Part shown: positions 60,065 to 64,000 of the stretch, one piece after another | Numbering within the stretch: the first letter of the stretch is position 1 | Layout of the letters: the number at the start of each line of letters is the position of its first letter | Assembly: GCF_036067295.1 (NCBI RefSeq) | Contig: NZ_CP107954.1 | Coordinates: 5,022,001 to 5,086,000, forward strand | Length of the DNA: 64,000 nt | From: Kribbella sp. NBC_00382 | Lineage (GTDB): Bacteria; Actinomycetota; Actinomycetes; Propionibacteriales; Kribbellaceae | Reading direction: 5' to 3' | Program-made: the position numbers and the translations under genes | The notes under the pieces: model-generated | Told to the model about the DNA's origin: nothing | The model's database searches: none | The model's input: only the letters and a program-made list of their open reading frames with translations

Positions 60065-60960
60065 CAGTCCTCGTCCCTTCCGACGATGCGTCGTTCGACC
60101 AGCGCGAGCAGCAGGACGCCGATGATGAGCAGGACGCCGATCGCGGAGCCGACGTCCGGGTTGCCTTGCTCGATTCCGCGCTGGTACATGATCAGGACCG
60201 GGGACGCGGAGGCGCCGTCGGGTCCACCGCCGCCGGTGAGCAGGTAGGGCTCGGTGAACAGGTTCGCGCCGGTCACGGTGGAGACGAGGACGACCAGGGT
60301 GGTCGCCGGTCGGACACCGGGCACGGTGACGTTCCTGAACCGCTGCAGGCGATTGGCGCCGTCCATCTCGGCAGCCTCGTAGAGGTCGGCGGAGACGTTT
60401 TGCAGGGCGGCGAGATAGAGCAGGATGAAGAACCCGAGTTGCTTCCAGGTGACGTAGATGGCGACGGTCGGCATGGCGAGTCCGGAGTTCACCAGCCAAG
60501 AAGGGCTCGGAGCCAGTGGACCGAGCACTGAGTTGACCAGCCCGTTGGAGTTGAACAGGAACAGCCAGACCCCGACCACTGCGACGCTGGCGCTCACGTA
60601 CGGCACGTAGTAGCTGACCCGGAAGAACGTGCGCCAGCGGACGGCGGCGTTCAGCGCGTTCGCGAGTACCAGCGAGAGGATGACGGTCAGCGGCACGTTG
60701 ATGACCAGGAACACCACGACGTTGCCGAAGGCCCGCCGGACCGCCGGGTCCGACAGTACGGTGACGTAGTTGTCGAACCCGACGAACGGGCGGCTGACGT
60801 CCGCCCCGGGTGCCGCGAAGAAGTAGTCGTGGAACGAGATGTAGACGGCGAACCCTAGCGGGTAGGCGAAGACGGCGAGCAGGAACACGACGTACGGCGC
60901 GACCAGGGCGGCTCCGATCGGCTGCTTGCCGGCGAGGCGGCCGAGCGTCGTGATGGTCAT
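60064..60960 (-). CDS. Carbohydrate ABC transporter permease (MalF type)
   Basis: A 298-residue inner-membrane permease. It has an N-terminal helix after PIGAALVAPYVVFLLAVFAYP, a periplasmic loop (FVGFDNYVTVLSDPAVRRAFGN) and the EAA loop YEAAEMDGANRLQRFRNVTVPG. It overlaps the binding-protein gene by 4 nt and the second permease likewise, so the three are co-translated. Confidence 0.92.
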   Translation of the reverse strand: MTITTLGRLAGKQPIGAALVAPYVVFLLAVFAYPLGFAVYISFHDYFFAAPGADVSRPFVGFDNYVTVLSDPAVRRAFGNVVVFLVINVPLTVILSLVLANALNAAVRWRTFFRVSYYVPYVSASVAVVGVWLFLFNSNGLVNSVLGPLAPSPSWLVNSGLAMPTVAIYVTWKQLGFFILLYLAALQNVSADLYEAAEMDGANRLQRFRNVTVPGVRPATTLVVLVSTVTGANLFTEPYLLTGGGGPDGASASPVLIMYQRGIEQGNPDVGSAIGVLLIIGVLLLALVERRIVGRDED

Positions 60961-62237
60961 GGCCGGGACACCAGTTGGTCGACCTTCTGGGCCGCGGCGC
61001 CGAGTGCCTGGGCGGGGTCCTGCCGGCCGAAGATCACCGATCGGGAGTAGGCGTCGCGGAAGGTCTGCCAGATGGTGATCGAGTTCGGAACGTTCGGTAC
61101 TCCGACCGTACGGGACGCCTGATCGGCGAACACCCGGTAGTCCGGGTTCTTGGCGAAGTACCCGGCGAACTCGGTGGTGACGTCCTTGCGCAGCGGGATC
61201 TGTCCGGTGGCAGCCAGGAACTTGCCGTCCTGGTCCTTGCCGGTCGCGAACTTCAGGACGTCCCAGGCCGTTCCGCGGTTGGCGCAGGCGGAGTACATCG
61301 CGACGTTCTTCGCGTCGCTGAAGGTGTAGGTCTCGGCGAGAGACTTACCGGTCGACGTCGGCACCGGGACCACACCCCAGTCGATCTTTCCCTGGTACGT
61401 CGCGATGGCCCAGGGACCCACGATCGCCATCGCCGCGGTGCCGTCGACGAACGAGTCGCCGGTGTACTTCTCCTGCGACGCGAGCTTGCCGGCGTACAGG
61501 GTCCGCCAGAACCGCGCGACCTCCGTGCCCTGGTCCGAGGCGAACGTCGCGTGGCCGTTCTCGACCAGCTGCTTGCCGCCGGTCTCGGCCGCGTACAACG
61601 GGTAGAAGTCGAACCAGGACTGATAGAACTCGTTGCTCGGCGCCGGGTAGATCGCGAACTTCGCGGCCTTCGAGGAGACCAGCTTGCGAGAGGTGGCGAG
61701 GAACTCGTCGTACGTCGACAGCGGCGGCTTGGCCGTGTCGATACCCGCCTTGGCGAAGGCCTTCTTGTTGTAGAAGATCATCACCGGGTTCGCCTTCCAT
61801 GGCAGCTGGTAGTACTTGCCGTCGGGCGACTTGTACTGCTGGGCCACGTCGCCGGAGCGGTCTTCGACGTACGACTTGCCGTCCGGGAAGTCGTCGAGCG
61901 CGACCAGGCCACCTTGCTTCTGGAACTGCGAGACCGAAGCCGGTGACGTGTTGAAGATCAGGCAGGGCGCGTTGCCGGCCGTGATCGCGGCGCCGATCAC
62001 CTCTTCGGAGCTCTTACCGGTCGGGATCTCCTGCGCGGTGACCTTCTGGTCCGGATGACCGGCGTTCCAGGCGGCCACCATCTGCTTGCCCCAGGCAACT
62101 TCTTCGGCGTTGTTCGAGTACCAGACCGTGATCGGCCCGCGGGCGGTGGCGCCCGAACTCCCGGTATCGCCGTTGCCACACGCGGTGATCGCGGCCAGGG
62201 CCACGACGAGCGCCGCGGCGGTGATGGTTCGCCTCAT
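60957..62237 (-). CDS. Sugar ABC transporter substrate-binding lipoprotein
   Basis: A 426-residue exported protein with a lipoprotein signal (VVALAAITACGNGD; the lipidated residue would be the Cys). The family 1 extracellular binding fold includes ITVWYSNNAEEVAWGKQMV, YYQLPWKANPVMIFYNKKAF and GTAAMAIVGPWAIATYQG. With its two permeases and the GH130/PMM genes it most likely binds a mannose-containing oligosaccharide. Its ATG overlaps the stop of the sigma-factor gene by 4 nt. Confidence 0.92.
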   Translation of the reverse strand: MRRTITAAALVVALAAITACGNGDTGSSGATARGPITVWYSNNAEEVAWGKQMVAAWNAGHPDQKVTAQEIPTGKSSEEVIGAAITAGNAPCLIFNTSPASVSQFQKQGGLVALDDFPDGKSYVEDRSGDVAQQYKSPDGKYYQLPWKANPVMIFYNKKAFAKAGIDTAKPPLSTYDEFLATSRKLVSSKAAKFAIYPAPSNEFYQSWFDFYPLYAAETGGKQLVENGHATFASDQGTEVARFWRTLYAGKLASQEKYTGDSFVDGTAAMAIVGPWAIATYQGKIDWGVVPVPTSTGKSLAETYTFSDAKNVAMYSACANRGTAWDVLKFATGKDQDGKFLAATGQIPLRKDVTTEFAGYFAKNPDYRVFADQASRTVGVPNVPNSITIWQTFRDAYSRSVIFGRQDPAQALGAAAQKVDQLVSRP

Positions 62238-62821
62238 GGTTCCTCCAACGAGATCGGTGCGAGTGGCCCACCCGATGAGATGTCCGCGCCGGCAGTGGCT
62301 TTGTGACAGGGCGCGCGGTGCGCGAGCGACACCCGCAGGTGCGCTCGGCCGCGGTGCACCCGGCTGCCGACCGTGCCGACCTCGACCCCGAGCAGCGCGG
62401 CGATCTCCTTGTAGGAGAAGGCCTCGATGTCGCGCAGCACGACGGCGGCCCGCAGCCGCGGGTCGAGCTTGCCCAGTGCCGTCTGGACGTCGTGGTCGAG
62501 GCTGCGCGCGGCGAAGGTCTGCGCGGGGCCGGGCTCCCGGGTAGGCAGCCGGCCGTCGAGGTCGCTGGACAGCTCGCCGAACCTGATCCGCCGGCGGTGC
62601 CGGATCTGGTCGAAGAACAGGTTCACGGTGATCCGGTACAGCCAGCCTTCGAACGTGTTCGGCCGGTAGGTGTGGAGATAGCGGAAGACGCGCACGAAGA
62701 CGTCGTGGCTGAGGTCCTCGGCGTCGTACCGGTTACCGGTCAGCCGGTAGGCGAAGTGGTAGACCCGCGCCGAGTGCGTGCGGACGATCTCGTCCCAGGC
62801 CGATGTCTGCGAGCCGTCCAT
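62234..62821 (-). CDS. ECF sigma factor (SigE/RpoE-like) heading the transport operon
   Basis: A 195-residue ECF sigma factor. Region 2 is AWDEIVRTHSARVYHFAYRLTGNRYDAEDLSHDVFVRVFRYL and then TFEGWLYRITVNLFFDQ. Region 4 is LDPRLRAAVVLRDIEAFSYKEIAALLGVEVGTVGSRVHRGR. It resembles the SigE group of mycobacteria and Streptomyces, which is normally followed by an anti-sigma gene. Here the next gene, overlapping by 4 nt, is a sugar-binding lipoprotein. The C-terminal extension (APCHKATAGADISSGG) is unlike the family. AAGGAG supports the ATG at 62821. Confidence 0.88.
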   Translation of the reverse strand: MDGSQTSAWDEIVRTHSARVYHFAYRLTGNRYDAEDLSHDVFVRVFRYLHTYRPNTFEGWLYRITVNLFFDQIRHRRRIRFGELSSDLDGRLPTREPGPAQTFAARSLDHDVQTALGKLDPRLRAAVVLRDIEAFSYKEIAALLGVEVGTVGSRVHRGRAHLRVSLAHRAPCHKATAGADISSGGPLAPISLEEP

Positions 62822-63009
62822 CACCAGCTCCTTTCGCTCGGTATGCACTCGACAGTGCGGCGGCCGGCCGCTGTTCGCCCCAGGGAAGATCCCTGGTCGG
62901 CCCGGCCCAGTACGGCCAGGGGTTTCCGTAGTCGAATGACAGACGCGCGGGCGGTTCTGCCCTTCGTACGTTGGAGGTCCGGTTTCGCCAGTCAGCTGGA
63001 AGGAATGCC

Positions 63010-64000
63010 ATGGGCACCACCTCGTCCTCGCCGGCCAGGCAGGGTTTCGGGCTCGCGTCCGCGTCGGCGCTGGTCGTCGGCTCCGTGATCGGCACCGGGG
63101 TCTTCGCCCTGCCGGGCGCGCTGGCGGCGTACGGTCCGATCTCGCTGGTCGCGTTCGTGCTCGTCACCGTCGGCGCGATCGCCCTGGCGCTCACCTTCCG
63201 CTCGCTGAACACCCGGCTGCCGGGTTCCGGCGGCCCGTACATCTACGCGCGGGACGCGTTCGGCGAGTTCGCCGGTTTCCTGAACGCGTGGAGCTACTGG
63301 ATCACCGCCTGGGCGGGCAACGCGGCGATCGTGGTGGCCTGGGTCGGGTACGTCGAGGTCTTCTGGAACACCGGCCACGACCGGACCTGGTCGATCCTCA
63401 TCGCAGTCGCCGGCCTGTGGCTGCCCGCGATCGTCAACCTGGCCGGGCTGCGCAGTATCGCCGCCTTCCAGGTGGTGACCACGATCCTGAAGTTCGTGCC
63501 GCTGCTGCTGGTCTCGCTGATCGGCCTGTTCGCCATCAGCCGGGTGAACTTCGGCCGGTTCAACGCGTCGGGAGGGTCCAGCTGGAGCGCGATCAGCTCC
63601 GCGGGGGCGATCGCGCTGTTCAGCTACCTCGGCATCGAGACCGCTTCGGTCGCGGCCGGCCGGGTCCGCGATCCCGAGCGCAACGTGGGCAGAGCGACGG
63701 TACTGGGCACGCTCGCCTGTGCCGTGGTCTACCTGATCGGCACCCTCGCGGTCTTCGGCACGGTGCCGCACGCGCAGTTGCTCGGCTCGACCGCGCCGTT
63801 CACCGATTCCGCCGATGCGATCTTCGGCGGGAGCTGGGCGGGGAAGACCGTTGGTGTCGCGGCGGTCGTGTCCGGCTTCGGCGCACTCGTCGGCTGGACC
63901 CTCATCGTGGCCGAGATGCCGCAGGCGGCGGCCAGGGACGGGGTCTTCCCGGCGGTGTTCCAGCGCGAGAGCCGACGCGGCGTACCGGCGTTCGGCATCG
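63010..64000 (+). CDS. APC-family amino acid permease (3' partial)
   Basis: A 330-residue fragment of a polytopic transporter, open at the right edge of the window. The first helix carries the unwound APC motif GSVIGTGVFALPG, followed by SLNTRLPGSGGPYIYARDAFG and, in helix 6, ALFSYLGIETASVAAG with RVRDPERNVGRATVLG. GGAAGGA lies five bases before the ATG at 63010. It belongs to the AdiC/basic-amino-acid part of the superfamily by general look; the substrate is unassigned. It is divergent from the ECF sigma gene, with 188 bp between them and no operator I recognise. Confidence 0.88.
   Translation, partial: MGTTSSSPARQGFGLASASALVVGSVIGTGVFALPGALAAYGPISLVAFVLVTVGAIALALTFRSLNTRLPGSGGPYIYARDAFGEFAGFLNAWSYWITAWAGNAAIVVAWVGYVEVFWNTGHDRTWSILIAVAGLWLPAIVNLAGLRSIAAFQVVTTILKFVPLLLVSLIGLFAISRVNFGRFNASGGSSWSAISSAGAIALFSYLGIETASVAAGRVRDPERNVGRATVLGTLACAVVYLIGTLAVFGTVPHAQLLGSTAPFTDSADAIFGGSWAGKTVGVAAVVSGFGALVGWTLIVAEMPQAAARDGVFPAVFQRESRRGVPAFGI

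Overview
This is a 64-kb stretch of a high-GC actinomycete chromosome. The GC-rich codon use, GTG/TTG starts, ATGA/GTGA gene overlaps, the order comEA-comEC-holA-rpsT-lepA and the many secreted glycoside hydrolases with paired repressors suggest a soil actinobacterium. Kribbella or a relative in the Propionibacteriales is my best guess, an inference without any search. I saw no rRNA or tRNA gene, no CRISPR array, no integrase or transposase.

Layout. (1) 0-14.5 kb, core genes with a few additions: a DUF222/HNH nuclease fragment, comEA and comEC (DNA uptake), a 1.1-kb array of ~49-bp repeats, holA, rpsT with its terminator, an SRPBCC protein, a sigma factor with a membrane partner, lepA, an aminoglycoside-kinase-like gene, and a MOSC/MFS pair. 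(2) 14.5-22 kb, polysaccharide catabolism: a secreted exo-beta-D-glucosaminidase (csxA) with a ROK-type box, then kduD/kduI with an IclR regulator, a sodium symporter and a tautomerase, all tied together by TGGAACA-type operators. (3) 22-34 kb: an adenosine-deaminase-family gene overlapping a divergent SAH-hydrolase-fold gene, asd, a DUF1851 protein, a secreted PNGase A-like amidase, an acyl-CoA synthetase, a hemerythrin-esterase fusion, a cupin and an SGNH hydrolase. (4) 34-43 kb: a GlxA-type regulator, a single-module formyl-A-T-reductase NRPS with a glycine code, and a GntR/LacI repressor divergent from a GH27 alpha-galactosidase. (5) 43-55 kb: a membrane NACHT NTPase with a SUMF1/FGE-like segment, a DUF3892 protein, an M36 metalloprotease, a padR-DUF1048-DUF1048 operon, an orphan LuxR, an S1 protease and a PPOX/LysR divergent pair. 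(6) 55.9-62.8 kb: a seven-gene operon in the order ECF sigma, ABC binding protein, two permeases, GH130, phosphomannomutase, carbamate kinase, read as uptake and phosphorolysis of mannosides. An APC permease runs off the right end.

The parts I would look at first are: the SAHH-fold/deaminase pair, which carries HxExK in place of the usual adenine-binding motif and lacks several catalytic residues; the formyl-glycine-type NRPS reductase; the NACHT protein, whose upstream region shares an exact 22-bp palindrome-containing box with the region upstream of an orphan LuxR gene 4.9 kb away; and the comEC-holA minisatellite. All functions are read from sequence motifs; no database search was possible.
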